This document shows, one piece after another, positions 1-7,121 of a DNA stretch of 64,000 nucleotides. The notes beneath the pieces were generated by a model. The model searched no databases. It was not told the DNA's origin and saw nothing but the letters and a program-made list of their open reading frames with translations. A program made the translations under genes and the position numbers. Origin of the DNA: Actinoplanes palleronii (lineage in GTDB: Bacteria > Actinomycetota > Actinomycetes > Mycobacteriales > Micromonosporaceae); the NCBI RefSeq assembly GCF_016862315.1, contig NZ_BOMS01000093.1, positions 1-64,000 on the forward strand, read 5' to 3'. Position 1 is the stretch's first letter. Each line of letters starts with the position of its first letter.

Positions 1-635
1 CTAACAGCTCGCTGCCGCTGGGCGACAACGGTCGTCGGCCGGGCGCCGCCGGTCGCTCGGTGCGGCTGAGCGCCATCCGTGGCGATGTGCGGGCGGGCGC
101 GGACCGCCATCAGCAGCGCGGCGAGCAGGACGCCCGCGGCCGCGAACGCCTCATACGAGGCCGAACTCCACCAGGTCACGACCGCGGACGGGCCGAACGC
201 GACCGCGCACACCGTGAGCAGGCCGGTGAACGACGCGAGCAGGGACAGCAGGGTGACCGTCGCCGCGGTGGTGCCGGTGGCGCCGCGACGACGGTACTGC
301 TGGACGGCGAAGGCCGCCGACATCGCCGAGCCGGCGGGCAGGGCCATGCTGATCGCCGAGCGGCTGTAGGTGATCGCCAGGGCGTCGCGGGCGGAAACGG
401 TCACGCCGGCCGAGCGCAGCAGGCGGCGTTGCTGCCACGCGAACGCCGCCTGGGAGAGCACCTGGGCCAGCAGAGCGGACGCTGCCCAGCGCGCGTCCGC
501 CGTACGAAGAATGGTCCAAATCGCACCGGGAGCCGGAAGTCGACCGCGGAGCGTGAGCACGACGGCGGCCGCGGCGATCGTCAGCACGGCGGACCGTGAC
601 AGCCAGTGCCTGGTCGCGGTGCTCAGGGTTTTCAC
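1..635 (-). CDS. LPG-synthase-TM / YbhN-like membrane flippase-family protein (partial)
   Basis: Integral membrane protein whose 3' end lies outside the window; about 211 codons are visible from a GTG at 633-635 and no stop is reached at base 1. The translation has several hydrophobic segments in the arrangement of the lysylphosphatidylglycerol synthase TM region (UPF0104/YbhN) family: an N-terminal segment rich in Ala/Val/Leu, then a stretch with QQRRLLRSAGV, then SRSAISMALPAGSAMSAAF, which resembles the conserved ALPGG-type loop of this family. Such proteins move or anchor lipids or polyprenyl-linked substrates in the membrane; the substrate here is unknown. It is divergent from the TetR gene at 715 with an inverted repeat between them, so it is probably the repressed target. 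The family call is from pattern recognition only. Confidence 0.6.
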   Translation of the reverse strand, partial: MKTLSTATRHWLSRSAVLTIAAAAVVLTLRGRLPAPGAIWTILRTADARWAASALLAQVLSQAAFAWQQRRLLRSAGVTVSARDALAITYSRSAISMALPAGSAMSAAFAVQQYRRRGATGTTAATVTLLSLLASFTGLLTVCAVAFGPSAVVTWWSSASYEAFAAAGVLLAALLMAVRARPHIATDGAQPHRATGGARPTTVVAQRQRAV

Positions 636-651
636 AGCACCTAGTTTCACC

Positions 652-676
652 CAAACTTGCACTTCCGGCAAGTTTG
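652..676. promoter_or_regulatory. inverted-repeat operator between flippase-like gene and TetR gene
   Basis: Perfect 9-bp arms CAAACTTGC (652-660) and GCAAGTTTG (668-676) with a 7-bp spacer. It sits 17 bp upstream of the flippase-like GTG and 38 bp upstream of the TetR GTG. That is the usual position of a TetR autorepressor site controlling both divergent genes. The repeat is seen directly; the regulator assignment is inferred from adjacency. Confidence 0.75.
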
Positions 677-714
677 CACTTTGAGAAGTGGATCACGTCG
701 TTTAGGGTTGCGCC

Positions 715-1302
715 GTGGAGGAGAACCTCGGTCTGCGCGAGCGCAAGAAGCTGGCCACCCGGATGGCGCTGTACGAGGCCGCCGTGCGCCTGGCCGCCGA
801 GCGTGGCGCCGAGAACGTCACGATCGACGCGATCGCGGAAGCCGCCGGGGTGTCGCGGCGGACGTTCACGAACTACTTCGCGAACAAGGAAGAGGTCTTC
901 TACTACCGCGACGCCTACCGGATGCGCCGGCTGTGCGCGGCGATCCGCCAGCAGCCGGGCTCCGATCTGTGGACGGTGCTGACCGGCGCGGCCCTGGAGT
1001 TGCTGACCGAGGCGTACCGGGACGCGGACACGTCGTGGATCACCCAGCGGCGGCTGCTGCACGGCGATCCGAATCATCTGGCGCACCAGATCGCGGCGTA
1101 CACCGCGATCGAGCGGGAGCTGGCCGGCGAGATCGCGTCCCGGGTGACCGGGCCGGGCGCGGAGCTGCGCGCCCGGGTGTTCGCGGCGTCGTTCATGACC
1201 GCGATGCGCACCTCGGTCCAGTACTGGATCGACCACCCGGAGACGTCCCTGCCGGACACGTTCCGCACGGTCGCCGCGATGGTCGCCCCGAAGGGATCCT
1301 GA
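715..1302 (+). CDS. TetR/AcrR-family transcriptional regulator
   Basis: A 195-residue one-component repressor. The N-terminal helix-turn-helix is typical of TetR proteins: VTIDAIAEAAGVSRRTFTNYF followed by ANKEEVFY, at about residues 35-62. The rest is an all-helical ligand/dimerisation domain without assignable ligand. The start is a GTG at 715; no later in-frame start would keep the first helix intact. The gene is divergent from a membrane flippase-like gene, and the 9-bp inverted repeat in the gap (652-676) is its likely binding site, so it probably represses both itself and that gene. Confidence 0.9.
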   Translation: MEENLGLRERKKLATRMALYEAAVRLAAERGAENVTIDAIAEAAGVSRRTFTNYFANKEEVFYYRDAYRMRRLCAAIRQQPGSDLWTVLTGAALELLTEAYRDADTSWITQRRLLHGDPNHLAHQIAAYTAIERELAGEIASRVTGPGAELRARVFAASFMTAMRTSVQYWIDHPETSLPDTFRTVAAMVAPKGS

Positions 1303-1339
1303 TCGGTCAGCGGCCCAGACCCGGGTTGACCAGAACCAG

Positions 1340-1987
1340 TCAGCGCGGGCGGACCAGGCCCACGTCGTAGGCGATGATCGTCGCCTGCACCCGGTCCCTC
1401 GCGCCGATCTTGGTGAGCAGCGCGTTGACGTGCGCCTTGACCGTGCCGACCCCGATGCCCAGCGCCGCGCCGATCTCCGCGTTGGACAGCCCCTGCGCGA
1501 TCTGCCCGAGCACGTCCCGCTCGCGCGGGGTGAGCGCGTCCAGCCGCGGATCACTTTCGGGCACGGACGTCACGGCCCCGGTGGCGAACGCATCGATCAG
1601 CCGCCGGGTGACCGCCGGGCTCAGCATCGCCTCACCGGCCGCGACCGTGCGGATCGCCGCGACCAGCTCGGCCGGCTCGGCGTCCTTGAGCAGGAACCCC
1701 GACGCGCCGGCCCGCAGCGCCGCGAAGACGTAGGCGTCCTGATGAAAAGTGGTCAGAACCAGGACCTTGGGTGGGCGCGGCCCGGCGGTCAGCCGCGCGG
1801 TCGCGGTCAATCCGTCAATTCCCGGCATCCGTACGTCCATCAGCACGACGTCCGGAGCGACCCGGGCGGCGAGGGCCAGCCCGGCAGCGCCGTCGCCGGC
1901 CTCCCCGACCACGTCCAGGTCGGGCTGGGAACCGACGATCGCGGCCAGCCCCACCCGGACCATCACCTGATCGTCCACGATCATCAC
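1340..1987 (-). CDS. NarL/FixJ-family response regulator
   Basis: A 215-residue response regulator. The receiver domain (about 1-120) shows the acidic pair in MIVDDQ, the phospho-acceptor Asp at about residue 51 in VVLMDVRMPG, the switch Thr in VLTTF and the conserved Lys in FLLKDAEP. The C-terminal LuxR-type helix-turn-helix (about 150-210) starts LTPRERDVLGQIAQGLSNAEI and continues with GTVKAHVNALL. The GTG start overlaps the stop of the upstream sensor kinase by 4 bp (GTGA), so the two are translationally coupled and form one two-component system. A second in-frame ATG follows directly. Target genes cannot be read from the sequence. Confidence 0.93.
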   Translation of the reverse strand: MMIVDDQVMVRVGLAAIVGSQPDLDVVGEAGDGAAGLALAARVAPDVVLMDVRMPGIDGLTATARLTAGPRPPKVLVLTTFHQDAYVFAALRAGASGFLLKDAEPAELVAAIRTVAAGEAMLSPAVTRRLIDAFATGAVTSVPESDPRLDALTPRERDVLGQIAQGLSNAEIGAALGIGVGTVKAHVNALLTKIGARDRVQATIIAYDVGLVRPR

Positions 1988-3966
1988 CCGAACACCGATG
2001 GCGGCACCTCCTGATCCGAACCGGTCAGCACGGCCGACGCGGGCACGGCCTGCGTGGTCAGATTGTCGAGCAGGGAGCGCATCGCCCTCAGCGCCTCCCG
2101 GGCCGACGTCAGCACCGTCGGCAGATCACCCCGGTCCGCGGCCTGCGGGAGCGCCGCCGCGTGCTGCAGCACCGCCGCGCGCAACCCGTCGGCGAACCGG
2201 GCCCGTTCCGCGCGCGCCCGCAACCCCGCGAGCGCGGTGGCCGACGCCACCCCGGACTCCTCCCGGCTGCGCCGCCGCTCCCGCCGCACCCGGGCCGCCC
2301 GCCCGGCCGCCCAGCTGCCGAACATCGGCGCCGCCAGCAGCACCGCGATCAGCACCGTGAAGACCGCCAGCAGCGCCAGCCCGAAAATGTTCACGAACGG
2401 GTTGCCCGACGACGCCGCCGAGACCGCCACCATCAGCACGGACAGCGCCACCGCCGACGACAGCGCCGCACCCAGCCCGGCCAGCCAGGTCAACCGCGGC
2501 CGGACCCCGTACGCCGCGACCGCATAGACCGCGATCACCTCGGCACCCGCGCTGAACAGGAACACCCACGAGTCCTCGTCGCCGACCACCCCGGCCGCGA
2601 CCAGCAGCGGGCCGAGCCAGGTGGTCGCCGCGACGGCGAGCAGCACCCACCACGGCCCGTGCCGGCGCCACAGCAGCGGCACCACGTGCGCGACCAGCGC
2701 CGCCAGCACCAGCAGGGTGGCCGCGGTGTTCAACGCGCTGTCCGGTGCGAACAACCCGGCCGCCGGGAGCAGCACGGCCAGCAGGACCAGGCCCGCGTCG
2801 ATCACGGCTTGGCTGCGCAGCCAGCGGTTGACCCGCTGGTTGCGGCTCTCCGCATAGGGCAGCGAGGCCTGCACCCGCCACCCGCCGCCGTCGCGCGGGT
2901 CGGCGGTGAGCGTCCCGCCGAGCGCCTGTGCCCGGTCGCGCATCCCGGTCACGCCGCGCCCGCCGCCCAGCCCCACGACACCGGTGGCCTCGGTGCCCGT
3001 CCCGTCGTCGTCGACGGTGAATTCGGCGCTGTCCCGTCCGTACCAAAAACGGATTTTGATGGTGGATCCTGGCGCGTAACGCAGCGTGTTGGTGAGCGCC
3101 TCGCGGGCGATGCCGTGCAGCGCGCCGGCGAGCGGCCCGGGCGGATCGCCATCCGGAAGGTCAAGGACGACCTGCTGGCCCAGCTGGGCAAAACCGGCCA
3201 CCAGCTCGCTCAGTGGCGGTGCTTCCTCCTGCGCGTCGGCCGCGTCCGCGGGCAGGATCGCGACCAGCCGGCGCAGCGCGTCGAGGGTCTCCCGGCCGGT
3301 GCGCGCCGCGAACGACAGCGCCTCGTCGCGCAGCTCCGGGCGCTGCTCGGCGAGCAGGTCGGCGGCCTGCGCGTTGACCACGATCGAGGTGAGGTGGTGC
3401 GCGGTGACGTCGTGCAGTTCCCGGGCGAGCCGACCGCGTTCCGCCGCGGCGGCCTCCCGATGTGCCGTTTCGGCCGCAGCGAGCCGGCGGGCGGCCGCGG
3501 CCCGGTCCCGGTGCCAGCGCCGGCGGACCCGCCCGAACGCCGCGGCCATCCCGTTGACCGCCAGCGAGAGCAGCACCTCGAGGGCGAGATCGCTGGTCAC
3601 GCCGCTCTGCACGGCACTCAGCGCGCCCTGCCAGACGACCAGGCCGCCGAGGCTGAGCAGCATGGTCCGCATCGGACAGCGCGCCGCGACGCTGAACAGC
3701 GCGATCAGGTCGGCCAGACCGATCAGCAGCACGGCGGCAACGTGATCGTCCGCGGACACCACCGTGGTGGCGACCGCGAGCGCCGCGGAGACCACCAGCA
3801 GGCTCCCGACCGGGCGGCGCAGGCGCAGGCCGAGACCGCCGGCCACGGCCAGTGACGCGAGCACGACCGTCACGTTCTGCCACCGTGACAGCGGGTCCAG
3901 CGGCAGCAGGGCGAGTTGTCCCGCGGCGAGGAGGACGGGCAGCAACCAGGTGGCCATGGTGGCCAT
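1984..3966 (-). CDS. two-domain NarL-type sensor histidine kinase with degenerate second half
   Basis: A 660-residue membrane histidine kinase. Residues about 1-145 hold several membrane segments. The HisKA_3 dimerisation box is at about 176-200 (RGRLARELHDVTAHH, phospho-acceptor His about 185), and the HATPase_c domain is at about 280-370 (N-box REALTNTLRYAPG, G-box GGGRGVTGM). Unusually, the protein continues with a second set of membrane segments (about 385-545). It then has a second DHp-like helix (about 582-636) in which the His-Asp pair is replaced (ADGLRAAVLQHAAAL), with no second ATPase domain. Two ATGs (3966, 3957) could serve as start. It is coupled by a 4-bp overlap to the response regulator and divergent from the orphan at 4072. 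Confidence 0.88.
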   Translation of the reverse strand: MATMATWLLPVLLAAGQLALLPLDPLSRWQNVTVVLASLAVAGGLGLRLRRPVGSLLVVSAALAVATTVVSADDHVAAVLLIGLADLIALFSVAARCPMRTMLLSLGGLVVWQGALSAVQSGVTSDLALEVLLSLAVNGMAAAFGRVRRRWHRDRAAAARRLAAAETAHREAAAAERGRLARELHDVTAHHLTSIVVNAQAADLLAEQRPELRDEALSFAARTGRETLDALRRLVAILPADAADAQEEAPPLSELVAGFAQLGQQVVLDLPDGDPPGPLAGALHGIAREALTNTLRYAPGSTIKIRFWYGRDSAEFTVDDDGTGTEATGVVGLGGGRGVTGMRDRAQALGGTLTADPRDGGGWRVQASLPYAESRNQRVNRWLRSQAVIDAGLVLLAVLLPAAGLFAPDSALNTAATLLVLAALVAHVVPLLWRRHGPWWVLLAVAATTWLGPLLVAAGVVGDEDSWVFLFSAGAEVIAVYAVAAYGVRPRLTWLAGLGAALSSAVALSVLMVAVSAASSGNPFVNIFGLALLAVFTVLIAVLLAAPMFGSWAAGRAARVRRERRRSREESGVASATALAGLRARAERARFADGLRAAVLQHAAALPQAADRGDLPTVLTSAREALRAMRSLLDNLTTQAVPASAVLTGSDQEVPPSVFG

Positions 3967-4071
3967 AGATTAGGCGAGCGCTCCGCACCGCCGGGTAGAG
4001 GGCGGTTCCTTGATCGCCGCGCTTGACCCGCTTGCTTAGGGTGATCCGCATTCATCGACGGGAGCATCATC

Positions 4072-4479
4072 GTGACGGCTGAATACCTGCTGCAGACCGC
4101 GGAAACCTACGAGCGCGCGTTCGGCTTCCTGACCGAGGAGTTCGACCTGCGCGCGGACCGCCCCCAGTTCCGCCACGGCGGGTTCGCCCTCACCTACCAG
4201 GGCGTTTCCACCGGTGTGCGGGTCGACTGGTACCCGCGCGACCCGATCTCGGTCTGGCTGCTCTGCCCGGAGGCGTTCGACCTGCAGGACTTCGAGGAGC
4301 TCAGCGGCCACACCCGCCAGGTCGGCGACGCCATCTACTCCCCGAGCCCCGAAAACGCACTGCTCCTCGCGGAGAATCTGCGGGCCTACGGCGCCGACGT
4401 GCTCCGCGGCGACCTGACCCGGGTCCCGCTGGTCCAGGCCCGCGTTCAGCAACGCGCCGCCGAGTTCCGGGTCCGCTGA
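4072..4479 (+). CDS. conserved hypothetical protein, 135 aa
   Basis: A soluble protein of 135 residues starting at GTG 4072. It has no signal peptide, membrane segment or recognisable motif. The composition is balanced, and the sequence has the alternating beta/alpha look of a small globular domain (ALTYQGVSTGVRVDWYPRDP, SVWLLCPEAFDLQDFEEL). An alpha-helical C-terminus ends in VQARVQQRAAEFRVR. Codon use matches its neighbours. It is divergent from the histidine kinase gene and is followed directly by the terminal-repeat hairpin element at 4486. I do not recognise the family. Confidence 0.7.
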   Translation: MTAEYLLQTAETYERAFGFLTEEFDLRADRPQFRHGGFALTYQGVSTGVRVDWYPRDPISVWLLCPEAFDLQDFEELSGHTRQVGDAIYSPSPENALLLAENLRAYGADVLRGDLTRVPLVQARVQQRAAEFRVR

Positions 4480-4665
4480 CCCCTATTCGGTACGTGTACG
4501 GAGCGCCCGTCCGCAGGCTACGAGCCGAGTCCCGGGCTGGTCTCGCGCGACACCGCCCCGCCTCCGGACCCAGCCGCGCCCTACGGTCCGCGCCGCTCAC
4601 ACTTCCGGACCGCTCACCAGGCGCGACCGCAGCCAGCCCGGACCGCCCGGCGCCACCCCGCCCTT

Positions 4666-4718
4666 GGCTGGTGCTCAGGGGTGTCTCGGCACGCCGGAGA
4701 CACCCCTGAGCACCAGCC
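4666..4718. repeat. perfect 22-bp-stem hairpin (22-9-22)
   Basis: Left arm 4666-4687 starts GGCTGGTGCTCAGG; right arm 4697-4718 ends GAGCACCAGCC; the 9-nt loop is 4688-4696. All 22 positions pair. The hairpin at 37878-37930 has the same 22-9-22 layout and nearly the same arms. It differs at arm position 8, where G-C here is C-G there, a compensatory change. It may act as a bidirectional terminator for the convergent neighbours. Confidence 0.85.
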
Positions 4719-4885
4719 GGGCGCGGCCGGCTGGCCGTGAGAGGTACCTCAAGCGCCCGGAGACACCCCCGAGCACCAGCCGGGCGCGGCCGGCTGGCCG
4801 TGAGAGGTGCCTCAAGCGCCCGGAGACACCCCCGAGCACCGGCCGGGTGCGGTCGGCTGGTGGTGAGGGGTGTCTCGAGCGGTGG
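4697..4885. repeat. 63-bp tandem repeat, three units
   Basis: The motif GAGACACCCC begins at 4697, 4760 and 4823, giving an exact 63-bp period. The first two units are nearly identical; the third has drifted. Each unit carries the right half of a GGCTGG...CCAGCC hairpin and a poorer left half for the next one. The array is part of the element 4486-5016. Confidence 0.8.
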
Positions 4886-5073
4886 GAGGCAGCCCTCAGG
4901 GCCAGCCGGGGATCGTGGGGCGCGCGGCGGTCTGGGGTGGCGCGGGTGTGGCGCGAGACCGGCACGGGGCGTGGCTCGTGGCCTGCGGAGGGGCGCTCCG
5001 TCTTCGTACCGGAAAACGGCGGTCGGAGGGAGACGCCTGCCGCGAGTGATGGGGCGGCAGTGGGCGGTTTCGG

Positions 5074-5532
5074 TCAGGCGGGTTGTTCGATGAGGTCGAG
5101 GAGGTCGTCGAGGACGTCGGGCCAGGCGACACCGCGGGACTCGGCCAGCTGCTCGAGCATCTCGGCGGTGGCGGAGATCAGGACCAGGCCGTAGGCGGCC
5201 GGGCCGATCAGCGGGGGCTGGCCGAAGCCCAGCGTTGCGGAGAGTGCCCCGGCTACCTGTGCGGGGTCCGGCAGGCCCAGCCAGTCGCCGTGCCGGGTCG
5301 AGATGCGGGCGGCGAGCGCGTCGGCGGCTCGCTGCCGGGCGGCGGGGTCGTCCGGTTCGCCGACCGTGGCGGAGATCGCCAGGAGCAGTACCGCGCCGGA
5401 GAGCCGCAGGGCTTCTTCCGGGTCGTCGGCGTCCAGGCGTTCCAGCGCGGCGGTCAGGGTCGGCGCGTGGTGGGTGGCGACAGCCGCATACGCGTGCCGC
5501 AGCACGTCCTCGCGCTCCGATTCGATCTGCAT
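5074..5532 (-). CDS. hypothetical helical protein, 152 aa
   Basis: Reads from ATG 5532 (MQIESEREDVLRHAYAAV) to a stop at 5074. I chose this start because the frame upstream of it translates to low-quality Gly/Arg-rich sequence, while GAGAGAAC lies just before this ATG. The protein is Ala/Leu/Asp-rich and predicted all-helical (LTAALERLDADDPEEALRLS, AEMLEQLAESRGVAWPDVLDDLLDLIEQPA). It has no signal peptide, membrane helix or catalytic motif that I recognise. Its 3' end directly abuts the hairpin element at 4486-5016. Confidence 0.65.
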   Translation of the reverse strand: MQIESEREDVLRHAYAAVATHHAPTLTAALERLDADDPEEALRLSGAVLLLAISATVGEPDDPAARQRAADALAARISTRHGDWLGLPDPAQVAGALSATLGFGQPPLIGPAAYGLVLISATAEMLEQLAESRGVAWPDVLDDLLDLIEQPA

Positions 5533-5964
5533 CGCTGTTCTCTCGTCTCGCGGTGGGTCGTGCCCGTCATCCTCAGCGTGCCATGCAATAGCCGCAGATC
5601 GGACGCCACTGCCGAATTCGGCCTGCGATCCGAGCCGCCTTGACTCTCCGGGCCTCCCTGGTTCCTGGCCGCTCGCAATCCAAACCTCCGGCCACCCCAC
5701 GCCTCGGGCCACCTCGAACTCCTGGCCGCCCGCGCCTCGAGGCCTCCCCCTGACTCCAGGTCACCCCGCGCCCAGGCTGCTCCGGGCTCGTGCCGCTCCG
5801 GTCGCGCTGCCGGCGCTGGCCCCCTGACCGAAAACGACGACCCGAAGCCGAACCGCCGGGCCGGGCCGTCGGCGCCGGGGCCGAGGGCCGAGGGTCGGGC
5901 CGGGGCGCTGGATCGCTGGTTAGCCGGCGGGCAGTCGAATGGGAGATATCCGGGTGATTAACGT
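5533..5964. other. gene-free spacer with degenerate Pro/Gly-coding-like repeats
   Basis: About 430 bases without a convincing gene. The first part holds imperfect repeats of a CCTGGCCGC/CCTCGGGCCACC-type sequence. Reading frames across it lack domains and normal codon bias. I see no RNA gene here. Confidence 0.5.
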
Positions 5965-5965
5965 C

Positions 5966-6004
5966 CGGATAAAACGATCATGAGGGGGCTTCTGTCGTTT
6001 TCCG
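5966..6004. promoter_or_regulatory. hairpin just upstream of the sulfotransferase gene
   Basis: AAAACGA (5971-5977) pairs with TCGTTTT (5995-6001); CCGGA before it and CCGG after it extend the stem with a bulge. A second inverted repeat, TATCCGG (5947-5953) and CCGGATA (5965-5971), overlaps its left side. The two structures could compete. It lies 53-91 bp upstream of ATG 6057, so it could be an operator or a leader RNA switch. Function is inferred. Confidence 0.5.
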
Positions 6005-6056
6005 GGGGCGGCGTCGTGTGCCACTCTGAACGCCCGGATCACGGCCAGGGAGCGGA

Positions 6057-7115
6057 ATGACCAGACGCGTTTTCGTGCATATCGGCGCGCCGAAAGCCGG
6101 CAGCACCTTTGTACAGAATGTGTTGTGGGACAACCACGCGGCCCTGAAACGCGCCGGGATCCTGCTGCCCGCCACCCGCACCGCGCAAGACCAGGCGATG
6201 ACCGATCTGCGCGAGGTCTCCTGGCGCGACCCGCACGCCACCTGGACCTGGGACCAGCTGGTCGAGGGCGCCGCGAGCTGGCCCGGCGACGTGATCATCA
6301 CGAACGAGGGGCTGGGCGGCGCGACCGCCGAGCAGGCCGCCCGGGCGATCCGCAGCCTGCAGCCGGCTGAGGTACACGTGATCGTCATCGGCCGCGATCT
6401 GTGGCGGACCCTGCCGTCGATGTGGCAGGAGAACGTCAAGTCCCGCAGCGTCGGCGGCTTCGACGCGTTCCTCAGCGCGATCGAGCGAGGCAAGAACGAC
6501 GCGTTCTGGAACCACACCGCGAACCGGATGCTGCGCCGCTGGGGCGACCTCGTGCCGGCCGAGCGCCGGCATCTGATCACCGTGCCGCCGCCGGGTTCGC
6601 CGCACCTGACGCTCTGGCAGCGGTTCGCCGGCGTGACCGGGATCCCGGACGGCCTCTGCGAGATCCGCGAACAGTCCGCGAACGCGTCACTCGGCGCGGC
6701 CGAGATCGAGTTGCTGCGCCGGCTGAACCGGGCGCTCGGCGACCGGTACCCGCACCGCGCGCCGTACCGGGCCGGGGTGCTGCGGCACCTGGTCAACCCG
6801 GTGCTCAAGCAGGGCCGCAACGAGCTGCGCTTCGGCATCGGCCAGGACCGCCGGCAGTGGATCCTCGACCTGACCGACGAGCGGATCAAGGAGCTCGAGG
6901 AGTACCCCTGCCAGATCGTCGGCGACCTCGCCGAGCTGCGCCCGCCCGACCTCACGGCGGCGATCTCCCCGGACGAGGTCACCGAGTCGCAGATCCTGGA
7001 CGTCGCGGTCGAGGCGCTGATCGGCATGATCGGGTATGCCGACGGGCTCAGCCAGCGCGCCGAACGCGGCATCATGACCCGCATCCGCGGCCGGATCACC
7101 CGCCGGCTCAGCTGA
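6057..7115 (+). CDS. PAPS-dependent sulfotransferase-family protein
   Basis: A 352-residue cytosolic protein. The N-terminus VFVHIGAPKAGSTFVQNVLW matches the 5'-phosphosulfate-binding loop of sulfotransferases. VIVIGRDLWRTLPSMWQENVK at about residues 110-130 resembles the 3'-phosphate-binding strand and helix, where Arg and Ser would contact PAPS. It would transfer sulfate from PAPS to a hydroxyl or amine. It ends 6 bp from the stop of the convergent megasynthase, and no other tailoring gene is nearby. It is therefore a candidate to sulfate that product, for example the beta-hydroxyl left by the KR domain; that link is inference. The first ATG gives the canonical N-terminus. A hairpin lies in its promoter region. 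Confidence 0.8.
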   Translation: MTRRVFVHIGAPKAGSTFVQNVLWDNHAALKRAGILLPATRTAQDQAMTDLREVSWRDPHATWTWDQLVEGAASWPGDVIITNEGLGGATAEQAARAIRSLQPAEVHVIVIGRDLWRTLPSMWQENVKSRSVGGFDAFLSAIERGKNDAFWNHTANRMLRRWGDLVPAERRHLITVPPPGSPHLTLWQRFAGVTGIPDGLCEIREQSANASLGAAEIELLRRLNRALGDRYPHRAPYRAGVLRHLVNPVLKQGRNELRFGIGQDRRQWILDLTDERIKELEEYPCQIVGDLAELRPPDLTAAISPDEVTESQILDVAVEALIGMIGYADGLSQRAERGIMTRIRGRITRRLS

Positions 7116-7121
7116 ACATTT

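Larger units (their letters stand above)
4486..5016. mobile_element. terminal-inverted-repeat element carrying a hairpin array (copy 1)
   Basis: A gene-free element of about 531 bp in the convergent gap between 4479 and 5074. Its ends are inverted repeats: left TTCGGTACG..ACGGAGCGCCC (4486-4508) and right GGGCGCTCCGT..CGTACCGGAAAA (4991-5016). The next 34 bp after the left repeat (from 4501) are identical to bases 37440-37473 of the larger element at 37421. The stretch after the last hairpin (about 4903-4940) also matches that element (37924-37960, CCAGCCGGGGA then TGGGGCGCGC). The interior holds one perfect hairpin and a 63-bp tandem array. No transposase is present, so this would be a non-autonomous (MITE-like) element. 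I see no target-site duplication. Confidence 0.65.

Noticed and set aside
1771..3855. Long plus-strand open frame opposite the histidine kinase
   Set aside because: Arg/Gln/Pro-rich translation without domains; it is the antisense shadow of a clearly coding kinase gene. The same applies to long frames opposite the megasynthase and the LAL regulator.
4501..4534. tRNA-like fragment (GAGCCGAGTCCCG resembles a T-arm) shared by both elements
   Set aside because: No cloverleaf, anticodon arm or CCA-side acceptor stem can be built around it at either locus.
5533..5712. N-terminal extension of the gene ending at 5074
   Set aside because: The extension translates to atypical Gly/Arg/Trp-rich sequence, while ATG 5532 opens a normal helical protein.
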